Assembly (NCBI GenBank): GCA_963682025.1
Contig: OY821519.1
Coordinates: 166,411,279 to 166,475,278, forward strand
From: Cordilura impudica
Taxonomy: Eukaryota > Arthropoda > Insecta > Diptera > Scathophagidae
Reading direction: 5' to 3'
DNA: 64,000 nucleotides
Positions 10,476 through 21,299 of the stretch are shown here, in pieces (positions within the stretch are counted from its first letter, which is position 1; the number at the start of each line of letters is the position of its first letter). The notes below the pieces were generated by a model. That model saw only the letters and a list, made by a program, of their open reading frames with translations. It was not told the origin of the DNA and searched no databases. The position numbers were made by a program, and so were the translations under genes.

Positions 10476-12860
10476 TGTTACGATTTATAGATGCATAGAG
10501 TAAAAATTATAATAATATGTAAAACTACTTATATTTGTACGCAAAAAAAAAAAAAAAACAAATAAAAATTAAATTTGTATTCAAACAGTTTTTTTTATTT
10601 ACTCAATTAACATTTTTTTTTGTTATTCTATTTTCTGCACATGTACAATAATTCAAATGTTTTGCAACACTAAGAGTTTAACATTAATGTTATCGATAAT
10701 ACTTGATACTCGGTTACCTTAATCAACTTCTGTATTCATCTGAATTGCAATTTCATTATTTCAACTACCTCACTTCCTTTTTACAAGTTCAACGTGCCCG
10801 AACAAGTTTCAAGTAATTAATTAAAACAGTGACAATAAAGTTGAGAAAATATCTTTAACTAGTACCGTAATCTTGACGTTAAGGTACCTGACAAACCGTG
10901 TTTCATTAACAAAACAACTATACTATTCCGGCCATAAATTTATTAAGAAACGTTTTAAGGTAAGATTTTGCGAAATTATATAAAGAAAAGAAAATATATC
11001 GAAATCTCAATCTTCCAGTTGCCACGTGCAACTCATTTAGGTGTATGGAAATACCATGCTCAATCACTAATATATTTGGGAGAAAACTACTAAAATCAGT
11101 TTTATAACTCCATACTATTCACAAGCGGTCAGAAAACGCCAGTTCATACTTCTGATTGGTACATTTAGAAAGTTCACCCATACCACACGCTAAAGGGACC
11201 GAACACTATAATTAATTTGGAAAGAAAGCAATTTTAAGCAACTTCGACGCGGTAGTAGCATTATCAGTGAACACCAAGATCACAGTTGGTCCATAATAGC
11301 TGCAAGCTCATTTCCACATGCGTAACTACCTAACTAAATCTTACATACTATACACAAAAAAAAAAAAAAAAAAAAAAAAACTATTTTATTTGTAGTAAAT
11401 TTCATTATACATAAAAATTTAAAAGTTTGGCTAAATATTAAATCCCTACACTGTTGATTTGTTTACAACAATTCTCTGCATAGTACTATAAGCCTCATTC
11501 ACATAATAATTTTTACTCTTTCATTCATAAAAAAATTATTTATTATTATCATACATTTTGCTATATTATAATTATCCAAAGTTGCTAATTCCTTATTCTT
11601 ATAACTTTTTGGTTATTAACATCAGCTTGTTGTCTCCCTCTCTCATGGAAGTTATATATTGCTTACAATAAATCTTTATTATCAACAACTACTCTAATTG
11701 ACATTCAGTCAAAGTCCGTCTGTTGTTTTAGTATGTCCGTCCGCTAATATCTGATGTTAATATTCAACTTTTTATTATTAGTTGGAAACTAATGTGAATT
11801 GTCTATATACATAATTATTAATCAGTTTATTTCTATAAAGGTGTACAAATATAATATAGTGAATAAGTGTAAATTTAGTTAACCACAGTTTGATACTTAA
11901 GTTTTTTTTGAACCATAAATTATACACATAAAAATTGTCATTGTAATGAGTATGTTAAGTGTGCAAAAATACTTAATTTTACCAAAACACCTACAGCAAA
12001 CAATTCAACCATAAAAGGAACATCATTCGTTGCAGTCGAAAAGGGCCCTATTTGACCTCATCAATGGATAAAACAATGTAAGTTCCAAAAATTCAATAAT
12101 TAAAACAACTTTGTATATTTGCAATCTTTATACATTATTTCTTATATTCATTTTTACAATAACAAATTCGTTAATGTGAGTTATTGAGCCTGGACAAGAA
12201 CCCACTCTCAATTCATGATTTTTATATATTTTTAATTTGGATAAACCAGTTCACTGACCACATAACAAACATGTAAATACCTTTTTTTTTTATTCTTTTA
12301 AAATTTTGCCTATATACTTACACATATGATTACAGTAAATATCAAAACTGAAATGATATATAATTTACGCTTATTATTACACGATTACATATTGTAAGTT
12401 AAATGTTTATCATCAAATTTTATTTTGTTTTTCTATAAGTTTATAAACACTTTAATATGAATTGCTAAATATAACAAATTACAAGAGAAATGATTAACAT
12501 GAATCCATGTAGTTAAATTATTTAAGGTCGGCTTGAAAAGGGGCAATTTATTAAAATTGAGAGCATCCAAAATTGCCGCAGGCGTTTTTATACACGGGTG
12601 GGAAAAGTGTGCTCCAGCGTCAACTACACCTGACCGAAGTTAAAAGAATTTGGGACCGCAATAGTTTTATTATTAATTTCATTTTGGCATTTTTGTTAGA
12701 GGCATGAGATTAGTTTTCTATTGTTATGCGAGCATATGAAACTAGAGAAAGAACCACGCCACGACTGAAGATAGCCGGAAAGAAAAAAAAAAAAACACCA
12801 TGCCTCGTCTATCTAGATTTCATATAAAAACATATATATATCTCGACCCAAAGCGTAACA
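10476..12860 (+). repeat. 5' LTR of element A
   Basis: 2385 bp, TGTTACG...CGTAACA. AT-rich, with A-runs at about 10543 and 11356. It is repeated at 17764-20116 and carries ~28 bp (about 10859-10887) that the 3' copy lacks. No coding capacity was seen. Confidence 0.9.
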
Positions 12861-12866
12861 TAGAAA

Positions 12867-12878
12867 TGGCGCCCAACG
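12867..12878 (+). other. primer binding site of element A (tRNA-Lys type)
   Basis: TGGCGCCCAACG, six bases after the 5' LTR. All twelve bases complement the 3' end (CGTTGGGCGCCA) of insect tRNA-Lys(CUU) as I remember it. The match ends there. Confidence 0.75.
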
Positions 12879-13582
12879 GATAAAAGAACAAATGTATAAG
12901 CGAAGTCCAAATTTTTTTTAAAAAGAAAAAAAACTTATATTTTATTTTTAGCATTCTACAAAAACGTTATTATGAAAAACCATTGATAATTCCATCGGAA
13001 AATTTCATTCGAAATATTAGTCCCAGTAAATTGAATAACAAAAATTCGATCTGAGTTGCAATACTTCCATGAGAATTTCCTTAAAAATAACGTAAACGGA
13101 TATATAAATTTGAGTCTCTCAACATCTTGAAATTTACAGGATAGAATTTTGTTAGTCCAGATTTTACAATCTAAAAGTAGTAAGGTCTTGTTGCAACAAT
13201 TTTATATCCGATCAAATATATAATAAATTTTATCTATATATATATGACACTAGTCCCGATAACATATAAAAGGTTTTCGTTATCGAGTTGCAGTTTTTTT
13301 ATTATAGAAAAGAGATTTAGATACATATCTGTTATTATACAGTAGAGTACTTACATCATCATAATATGTCGTTAATGAGACGTTATTGTTTAACAAATAG
13401 TTAATTCAATATTGCCATTAACTTAACTTAGTATAGTCAGAATAAATTCAATGAAGTTTATACTTTGCATACTAAAATTTTAGCCCATAACCTCACAATT
13501 TGCTACATGGATTTATGCAATCATTTCTCTTAAATTTTGATTAAAATTAATTAAACTCTTAAAATTAAAAAAAAAAACCTAA
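12879..13582 (+). other. untranslated leader of element A
   Basis: About 700 bp of AT-rich sequence between the primer site and the gag frame. No ORF or tandem repeat was noticed. It presumably holds the packaging signal, but nothing in it can be pointed to. Confidence 0.5.
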
Positions 13583-13591
13583 AATTCTTCT

Positions 13592-14791
13592 TTGATAGTT
13601 TTAAGTAATGTGAATACGCGACATAATTCTCGCAACACACCCAGTAGTAGAGTAACTAATATTAATAATAGCAATAAGCCACAAAATAGTAGTACAAAAA
13701 GTCGAGGTGGCAGTTCGAGAGGTCGTGGTAAAGCATCTACCAATAATTCAACAGGGAACCTATTCAATTCTCCTTTTCAAACCATCTCTAATTTGTTACG
13801 TACGCCACATAGAGACAATTCTCTTGATATTGCTATATCACAAATACCTGTCAGTAACCCAGAGTCAAGAAGTACGTCTTTAATAGACCTTAATGTTCGT
13901 GTTAACACACCGTCAGAAACTTATACTAATACTTTTGAACCTAACTTCAGTAATAATCAAAATTCCTCAAACTGTACTCCAGCTGTCATTATGGATACTA
14001 ATTCAAATGATTTACCTCCATGTGAACTAGCTCACGCTAGTGACTCAAAATTACAAAATACCACCAATGCAATAGACCCCATAATAGTAGCGCTTCAGGA
14101 AACTATTTTAAGTACGCAAGAAGAGTTTCGAAAGGAGTTGAACTCCATAAAAAATACAGTCGTTACATTAACTCAAGCTAATTCTGGTTTACCGTCTGGT
14201 TCTCAACCTGTACAGCCTGTGCAATCAAATGCCAGTGCTAATAGTAATAATACTAGTTGCTGTTCTGTCCGTCCGATAAAAGTTAAGGAATGGAACGTCA
14301 AATATGATGGAACTGGTAGAGTATCCGATTTTCTATTTAAAATAGAAACGTTAAGTACACGTTCTAATTGCACTGAAGACCACATTATGGATAATATACA
14401 CATGTTATTATCTGGAAAAGCAGAAGAATGGTTCTGGCTTTTTATTAAACAGAATCCGAATGCCAATTATCCCTTTTTCAAGTATTCTATTTCTAGACAA
14501 TTCGGTTCTCTAGAAAATGACCATGATGTTGTAGTTAAAATTTCCCTTCGAAAACAAGGCACACGAGAGCTATATGACGATTTTCACACCGCTATAGTTA
14601 CAATGAATTCTAGGTTAGGTGAACCTATACCGGAACATAAATTAATTGAAATTATTAAGAAAAATTTGAATCCAAATCTGAAGTATATGCTATTCAATTC
14701 AGAATCTGATAACTTAGAAACTTTTAGACAAACTGCCTTTGAACCTTTCGGTCATCAATTTCAACTGCTAATGGTTCTAAGCAGTGTGTAA
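13592..14791 (+). CDS. gag: Gag of element A, C-terminally fused out of frame
   Basis: Structural protein of the retrotransposon particle. The frame is open from 13583 and has no ATG until residue 134 (13991), so 13592 is a TTG and the true start is unknown. The first ~150 residues are Asn/Ser/Thr-rich with an RG patch (RGGSSRGRGK). Residues ~165-190 may form a coiled segment (QETILSTQEEFRKELNSIK). Residues ~225-375 are the capsid-like core (VSDFLFKIETLSTR, LLSGKAEEWFWLF, YDDFHTAIVTMNSRLGEPIP). After ETFRQTAFE the reading frame runs into protease DNA in the wrong frame, so the final ~15 residues are junk. The CCHC knuckle expected next is absent, deleted. Confidence 0.8.
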   Translation: MIVLSNVNTRHNSRNTPSSRVTNINNSNKPQNSSTKSRGGSSRGRGKASTNNSTGNLFNSPFQTISNLLRTPHRDNSLDIAISQIPVSNPESRSTSLIDLNVRVNTPSETYTNTFEPNFSNNQNSSNCTPAVIMDTNSNDLPPCELAHASDSKLQNTTNAIDPIIVALQETILSTQEEFRKELNSIKNTVVTLTQANSGLPSGSQPVQPVQSNASANSNNTSCCSVRPIKVKEWNVKYDGTGRVSDFLFKIETLSTRSNCTEDHIMDNIHMLLSGKAEEWFWLFIKQNPNANYPFFKYSISRQFGSLENDHDVVVKISLRKQGTRELYDDFHTAIVTMNSRLGEPIPEHKLIEIIKKNLNPNLKYMLFNSESDNLETFRQTAFEPFGHQFQLLMVLSSV

Positions 14792-14874
14792 TTGGATTTT
14801 GCCCATTACCTGTAACTTATAAAAACGTTCTGAAAATTATAGATTTTTATATAGTACCTACGCTCAAACAAAAT

Positions 14875-17643
14875 GTGTATCTCGGAGTAGACTTTTGGAG
14901 AGCATATGCATTAGCTCCCGAAATTATTCCAGACATAGACGAGATAGAAATAAATCAGGTAGATGAGTCTAATTTTCACAATTTAACCGACGAACAAAGA
15001 TTAGAATTAAATAAAGTTATATTGAAATTTCCTTCATTTTCAAAGATGGGTTTAGGTTGCACACCATTGGTGGAACACGATATCGATACTGGGAAAGCGA
15101 TGCCAGTAAAATCGAAACATTTCCCCCTTTCGCCTCCCAGGCAAGATGAAGTATACACTGAGATCGATAGGCTTTTGAAAATGAATGTTATTGAGGAATC
15201 TAATTCTCCATGGTGCAGCCCAGTGGTTCTTGTTCGAAAACCCGGGAAGGTACGCCTTTGCTTAGATTGTAGGAAAGTTAATGAGCTAACAAAAAAGGAC
15301 TCATACCCCTTGCCTCACATTAATGGCCTTTTGACTCGGCTAAAAGACACTCATTTTATAAGTGGAATTGACCTTAAAGATGCTTTCCTTCAGATCAAAC
15401 TCAGTGAATCCTCGAAGGAAAAAACCGCATTTGCTGTCCCAGGTAAACCATTGTACCAGTACCGTGTTATGCCCTTTGGACTGTGCAATGGACCACAAAC
15501 CATGAGCCGCCTAATGGACAAGGTAATACCTTCGAGACTCCGGGAAAATGTATTTATATACCTTGATGATTTGTTGGTTTGTAGCGCAGATTTTGAATCC
15601 CATATACGCCTTTTAACAGAGGTAGCAAAATGTCTCAGAAGTGCTAAACTAACCATAAACGTAGAGAAAAGCAAATTTGCACAGAAAGAAATAAAATATC
15701 TAGGGTATCGAGTAGGTCAGGGATGTCTCAAAGTAGATCCAGAAAAGGTCGAAGCCATCAAGAATTTCCCTTTGCCGAAAACTCCCAGACAGCTCCGTAG
15801 GTTTATTGGAATGTCAAACTGGTATAGAACTTTTATTAAGAACTTTGCTGATCTATCAGGGCCACTAACGGACTGTTTACGAAAATCTGTCAAACCTTTC
15901 AATTTATCTGCACATGGCATCGATTCCTTTAATCGACTTAAAGAAGCTTTATCCTCCGCTCCGGTACTCGCGCAACCAGATTTCAACCGGGAATTCATTA
16001 TCCAGTGTGATGCATCAAAAATAGGTGTTGGAGGTGTACTGTACCAAAAGGATGAGGAAGATAGGGACCGTCCAATAGCATTTATTTCACAAAAACTTAA
16101 TAAGGCACAACGCAACTACACCGTTACTGAATTGGAGTGCATGGCAGCTGTCGTTTGCGTAAAAAGATTTAGGCCATACATTGAGGGGTTACCATTTCGC
16201 ATAATTACCGACCATTCAAGCCTTAAATGGTTAATGAATCAGAGAGACTTAAATGGACGTCTGGCACGATGGAGCCTGAAGCTTCAAGCTTTCGATTTCA
16301 AAATTGAACACCGTAAAGGATCCCGCAATATAGTACCTGATACGTTATCGAGGTTTGATGTGGACGAAATAGAATTAAAAAGCTTAGCGATGGAAATCGA
16401 TCTAAAATCTCCCGAATTTGATAATGACGAATACACAACCCTTAAAACCACAATAAGAGACAAAGCGGATATTTTACCGGATTTATGTATAAGAGATAAC
16501 CTGGTTTTCAAACGCGTGAAATTTAGATTTGGGGCCGAAGACGAAGAAGACTGTTTGTGGAGGCTATGGATACCAAAATCTTTAGCTGAGAAGGTAATGG
16601 AAAGTGTACACGATGGTATTACAGGATGTCATGGAGGTTATATGAAAACACTGTCTAGGATTCGACAAAAGTACTTTTGGCCAACTATGTGTAAAGACAT
16701 TCGTGAGTATGTAAAGCAGTGTGAAAATTGCAAACAGATAAAAGCTCCTAACCATACCCTAAAACCACCCATGGGGAACGCCTTCATCACAAGTCGCCCT
16801 TTTCAACGCTTATATTGCGATTTTTTAGGTCCATACCCGAGATCAAAGTCCCAAAACTCTTCCCTTTTTATTGTTGTCGATCATTTGACGAAATATCTCT
16901 TCCTGAAACCGATGCGAGCCGCTACCTCTTTAAATATTATTGATTTTTTTCAAAATACGGTTTTTCCGGCTTACGGAGTCCCTCAATTTTTACACAGCGA
17001 TAATGGCAAGCAATTTGTCTCAAAAGATTTCCAAGATTTTCTGTCGCAATATGGAGTTGTTCATATTAAAACTGCTCTGTACTCACCACAAGCCAATGCG
17101 AGTGAACGGGCTAATCGTGAAATAATTTCTAAAGTACGCGTTTTTCTTAAAAAGGACAACCATCACCAGAACTGGGATCGTTGTATCCCACAAATTCTTT
17201 CAGTGCTGCGTAGCGACTTTCACTCTGCCATAGGATGTTCACCTTTCTATGCGCTTACCGGACAAAATATGATTCAACATGGATCAACATATGAAATCTT
17301 AGATAAACTCGGCTGCTTACAAGATGAAGATTTTGATGTCTTAGCCAATGCGAATAAGCTGGGTCGTATAAGACAGAAAATAGGAACTAACCTAGAAAAA
17401 GCTCACGAAAAATCTAGGAGGGTATATAACACAAGGTCCAAACCAGTTCACTTTCGTGAAAGCCAAGAGGTCTTCGTTAGGAATTTTCACCAAAGTGATT
17501 TTTCAAAGGCAATAAATGCAAAATTTTTACCGAAGTTTTTAAAATGTCGAATAAAGAAGAAGGTAGGAAATGCGCTATACGACGTAGAAAACCTCAAAGG
17601 CAAACTCATAGGTAGATATCACGCGTCCGATATCCGACCGTAA
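14875..17643 (+). CDS. pol: Pol of element A: RT-RNase H-integrase polyprotein
   Basis: Copies element RNA to DNA and inserts it. The frame is open from 14743, one step back (-1) from gag; 14875 is a GTG, not a real start. Residues are numbered from there. It begins in the tail of the protease (YLGVDFW); the protease active site is missing. RT: motifs SPWCSPVVLVRKPGK and YLDD at 229-232. RNase H: CDAS with D379. Integrase: zinc motif H579, H586, C616, C619; catalytic D649, D709, E744 in a PQANASER context (34 residues between D and E). The C-terminal module ends IGRYHASDIRP. No internal stops over 922 codons. Expression needs a gag-pol shift, but the deletion has rearranged that junction. Confidence 0.92.
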   Translation: MYLGVDFWRAYALAPEIIPDIDEIEINQVDESNFHNLTDEQRLELNKVILKFPSFSKMGLGCTPLVEHDIDTGKAMPVKSKHFPLSPPRQDEVYTEIDRLLKMNVIEESNSPWCSPVVLVRKPGKVRLCLDCRKVNELTKKDSYPLPHINGLLTRLKDTHFISGIDLKDAFLQIKLSESSKEKTAFAVPGKPLYQYRVMPFGLCNGPQTMSRLMDKVIPSRLRENVFIYLDDLLVCSADFESHIRLLTEVAKCLRSAKLTINVEKSKFAQKEIKYLGYRVGQGCLKVDPEKVEAIKNFPLPKTPRQLRRFIGMSNWYRTFIKNFADLSGPLTDCLRKSVKPFNLSAHGIDSFNRLKEALSSAPVLAQPDFNREFIIQCDASKIGVGGVLYQKDEEDRDRPIAFISQKLNKAQRNYTVTELECMAAVVCVKRFRPYIEGLPFRIITDHSSLKWLMNQRDLNGRLARWSLKLQAFDFKIEHRKGSRNIVPDTLSRFDVDEIELKSLAMEIDLKSPEFDNDEYTTLKTTIRDKADILPDLCIRDNLVFKRVKFRFGAEDEEDCLWRLWIPKSLAEKVMESVHDGITGCHGGYMKTLSRIRQKYFWPTMCKDIREYVKQCENCKQIKAPNHTLKPPMGNAFITSRPFQRLYCDFLGPYPRSKSQNSSLFIVVDHLTKYLFLKPMRAATSLNIIDFFQNTVFPAYGVPQFLHSDNGKQFVSKDFQDFLSQYGVVHIKTALYSPQANASERANREIISKVRVFLKKDNHHQNWDRCIPQILSVLRSDFHSAIGCSPFYALTGQNMIQHGSTYEILDKLGCLQDEDFDVLANANKLGRIRQKIGTNLEKAHEKSRRVYNTRSKPVHFRESQEVFVRNFHQSDFSKAINAKFLPKFLKCRIKKKVGNALYDVENLKGKLIGRYHASDIRP

Positions 17644-17661
17644 ATTCATTCCTTCACAATT

Positions 17662-17696
17662 GCCCGGCTTTGTGGGTAGTGGGTCGAGCCACACGT
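17662..17696 (+). repeat. tRNA-Lys-like motif between pol and 3' LTR of element A
   Basis: GCCCGGCT (the 5' end of tRNA-Lys) joined by a short spacer to GGGTCGAGCC-ACACGT, close to the tRNA T-arm GGGTTCGAGCCCCACGT. It lies 19 bp after the pol stop. Related pairs lie in the same place in array B. It is not a functional tRNA: the D and anticodon arms are absent. Confidence 0.55.
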
Positions 17697-17763
17697 AAAA
17701 CATAGTGTATTATGAAAAAACTGCCTGTTCGTCCTTCCGTTAAAACGTAAAACGAAGCAGGTT

Positions 17764-20116
17764 TGTTACGATTTATAGATGCATAGAGTAAAAATTATAA
17801 TAATATGTAAAACTACTTATATTTGTACGCAAAAAAAAAAAAACAAATAAAAATTAAATTTGTATTCAAACAGTTTTTTTTATTTACTCAATTAACATTT
17901 TTTTTTGTTATTCTATTTTCTGCACATGTACAATAATTCAAATGTTTTGCAACACTAAGAGTTTAACATTAATGTTATCGATAATACTTGATACTCGGTT
18001 ACCTTAATCAACTTCTGTATTCATCTGAATTGCAATTTCATTATTTCAACTACCTCACTTCCTTTTTACAAGTTCAACGTGCCCGAACAAGTTTCAAGTA
18101 ATTAATTAAAACAGTGACAATAAAGTTGAGAAAATATCTTTAACCTGACAAACCGTGTTTCATTAACAAAACAACTATACTATTCCGGCCATAAATTTAT
18201 TAAGAAACGTTTTAAGGTAAGATTTTGCGAAATTATATAAAGAAAAGAAAATATATCGAAATCTCAATCTTCCAGTTGCCACGTGCAACTCATTTAGGTG
18301 TATGGAAATACCATGCTCAATCACTAATATATTTGGGAGAAAACTACTAAAATCAGTTTTATAACTCCATACTATTCACAAGCGGTCAGAAAACGCCAGT
18401 TCATAATTCTGATTGGTACATTTAGAAAGTTCACCCATACCACACGCTAAAGGGACCGAACACTATAATTAATTTGGAAAGAAAGCAATTTTAAGCAACT
18501 TCGACGCGGTAGTAGTATTATCAGTGAACACCAAGATCACAGTTGGTCCATAATAGCTGCAAGCTCATTTCCACATGCGTAACTACCTAACTAAATCTTA
18601 CATACTATACACAAAAAAAAAAAAAAAAAAAAAAAAAACTATTTTATTTGTAGTAAATTTCATTATACATAAAAATTTAAAAGTTTGGCTAAATATTAAA
18701 TCCCTACACTGTTGATTTGTTTACAACAATTCTCTGCATAGTACTATAAGCCTCATTCACATAATAATTTTTACTCTTTCATTCATAAAAAAATTATTTA
18801 TTATTATCATACATTTTGCTATATTATAATTATCCAAAGTTGCTAATTCCTTATTCTTATAACTTTTTGGTTATTAACATCAGCTTGTTGTCTCCCTCTC
18901 TCATGGAAGTTATATATTGCTTACAATAAATCTTTATTATCAACAACTACTCTAATTGACATTCAGTCAAAGTCCGTCTGTTGTTTTAGTATGTCCGTCC
19001 GCTAATATCTGATGTTAATATTCAACTTTTTATTATTAGTTGGAAACTAATGTGAATTGTCTATATACATAATTATTAATCAGTTTATTTCTATAAAGGT
19101 GTACAAATATAATATAGTGAATAAGTGTAAATTTAGTTAACCACAGTTTGATACTTAAGTTTTTTTTGAACCATAAATTATACACATAAAAATTGTCATT
19201 GTAATGAGTATGTTAAGTGTGCAAAAATACTTAATTTTACCAAAACACCTACAGCAAACAATTCAACCATAAAAGGAACATCATTCGTTGCAGTCGAAAA
19301 GGGCCCTATTTGACCTCATCAATGGATAAAACAATGTAAGTTCCAAAAATTCAATAATTAAAACAACTTTGTGTATTTGCAATCTTTATACATTATTTCT
19401 TATATTCATTTTTACAATAACAAATTCGTTAATGTGAGTTATTGAGCCTGGACAAGAACCCACTCTCAATTCATGATTTTTATATATTTTTAATTTGGAT
19501 AAACCAGTTCACTGACCACATAACAAACATGTAAATACCTTTTTTTTTTTATTCTTTTAAAATTTTGCCTATATACTTACACATATGATTACAGTAAATA
19601 TCAAAACTGAAATGATATATAATTTACGCTTATTATTACACGATTACATATTGTAAGTTAAATGTTTATCATCAAATTTTATTTTGTTTTTCTATAAGTT
19701 TATAAACACTTTAATATGAATTGCTAAATATAACAAATTACAAGAGAAATGATTAACATGAATCCATGTAGTTAAATTATTTAAGGTCGGCTTGAAAAGG
19801 GGCAATTTATTAAAATTGAGAGCATCCAAAATTGCCGCAGGCGTTTTTATACACGGGTGGGAAAAGTGTGCTCCAGCGTCAACTACACCTGACCGAAGTT
19901 AAAAGAATTTGGGACCGCAATAGTTTTATTATTAATTTCATTTTGGCATTTTTGTTAGAGGCATGAGATTAGTTTTCTATTGTTATGCGAGCATATGAAA
20001 CTAGAGAAAGAACCACGCCACGACTGAAGATAGCCGGGAAGAAAAAAAAAACACCATGCCTCGTCTATCTAGATTTCATATAAAAACATATATATATCTC
20101 GACCCAAAGCGTAACA
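17764..20116 (+). repeat. 3' LTR of element A
   Basis: 2353 bp, TGTTACG...CGTAACA, matching 10476-12860. It is preceded by GAAGCAGGTT (17754-17763), in the position of the polypurine tract although not purine-pure. The ORF at about 20056-20262 only straddles the LTR/J1 junction. Confidence 0.9.
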
Positions 20117-20297
20117 CATGCCAGTTCGAATCTAACTCTCTTTACGAACGGTCGTGTAAAAAATTAAAGCGCTTAGAGTACAACTATTTAAAATTAAAAA
20201 CAAGTGTATATTTTTGTTTTTGCAATTGCCTATTCTTGATCTCATTTGAACTCACGTGGTAGACAATCCAGCTTAAAACAGGAATAAGAATTTAGCG

Positions 20298-20693
20298 ATG
20301 GCCCGAGGGCCCAAATCTTCATCAAAAAGAAAGCTTGTGAACAAGAAGATGACAAAACTTCCTCCGGGTTTTGTTAACCCGAACATTGCGTCAACTTCAA
20401 GCAACAGATTTAGCCTGCTTGCTGGCCTCAATGATATGGACGTAACTCCCGTATCAAATATTAACGATGTTAAGGAACACAAACCTCCACCCATTGTTGT
20501 AGAAGCTAACGCTTCATTTACAGAAATACAAAAGCTGCTTGGTAAGGACTGTATTTTCAAACGTACTTCAATTGGTACCAAAATTTTCGCTCCAAGTAAT
20601 AAAATGTACGAATGCTACAAACAAATACTTAAAGAGAATAAGATGGAGTTTCATTGTTGTATCTTCGTTATATTCACCAAGATATACCCATAA
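20298..20693 (+). pseudogene. J1 ORF1 (LINE nucleic-acid-binding protein), truncated
   Basis: Starts MARGPKSSSKRK, a basic N-terminus, at an ATG shared with J2 (62509). About 119 codons match J2 ORF1 (PPPIVVEANASFTEIQKLLG, FKRTSIGTKIFAPS). At about 20655 the sequence jumps to the endonuclease region (J2 equivalent about 63974), so the CCHC knuckles are lost. The last residues, to 20693, are read out of frame. Confidence 0.8.
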
Positions 20694-21290
20694 CTTCTGT
20701 GCTGATATCTTGAACCTTCACCAAAGAATATATAGTTTTTGGTGACCTAAATGCCAAACATTGTTCTTGGAATTGCCGTTCAAATAATACGGCAGGAATC
20801 GCACTGAACAATCTACAGCAATCAAGCAATTTTTTCATACACTATCCTAATAGTCCAACCCTATTCCCCCATCAACAAAATCGCGAAGCATCCACAGTCG
20901 ATATTATTTTAAGCAACTCCGCTTTAAATATAGACGTAAAAACAATGGATTACGAAATACCATCAGACCATCGCCCCATTATATGTACACTTAAAAGATC
21001 AATGGCCTTGCAGGTTGCCCTAAATTATTATGATTATAGTGCAACCAACTGGAACATTTATATGAATTTTTTAGACAATAAAATTACATTATTTTCCGAT
21101 ATATACAATACCAAGGCAGTAATTGATCAGGAAATCCAAAAATTTATAAATGTGGTTTTCGAAGCAAGGGATGTGTCTACACCTAAAATAACTCAACAAA
21201 ATAATTACACATTACCAGAAAGTACTGTGAAATATATAAAACTAAGAAGAAGCTTTAAAAGAAAAAGCCAAATATAGCCGAGCAAACTTT
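20656..21290 (+). pseudogene. J1 ORF2, endonuclease C-terminal part and linker
   Basis: Remnant of the apurinic-type endonuclease that nicks the target. Visible motifs are FGDLNAKHCSWNCRS (about 20737-20785), the STVDIILSNS block, and SDHRPIICTL (20963-20992), which carries the catalytic D-H pair. The N-terminal catalytic residues are deleted. The frame runs on to about 21277 with a basic linker (YIKLRRSFKRKSQI) and then breaks. No independent start codon. Confidence 0.75.
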
Positions 21291-21299
21291 TTATAATCA

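Larger units (their letters stand above)
10476..20116 (+). mobile_element. Ty3/gypsy element 'A', near-complete, with 2.4-kb LTRs
   Basis: LTRs at 10476-12860 and 17764-20116 begin TGTTACG and end CGTAACA. The element is flanked by CATG on both sides (10472-10475, 20117-20120), a 4-bp target duplication normal for Ty3/gypsy. The order is LTR, tRNA-Lys primer site, gag, pol (RT-RNase H-integrase), tRNA-like motif, LTR. The LTR copies differ by few substitutions and a ~28-bp gap (5' copy about 10859-10887), implying a recent insertion. An internal deletion removed the nucleocapsid knuckle and the protease active site. Confidence 0.9.

Noticed and set aside
17662..17696. Functional tRNA gene
   Set aside because: Only the acceptor 5' end and a T-arm-like part are present; no D arm or anticodon arm.
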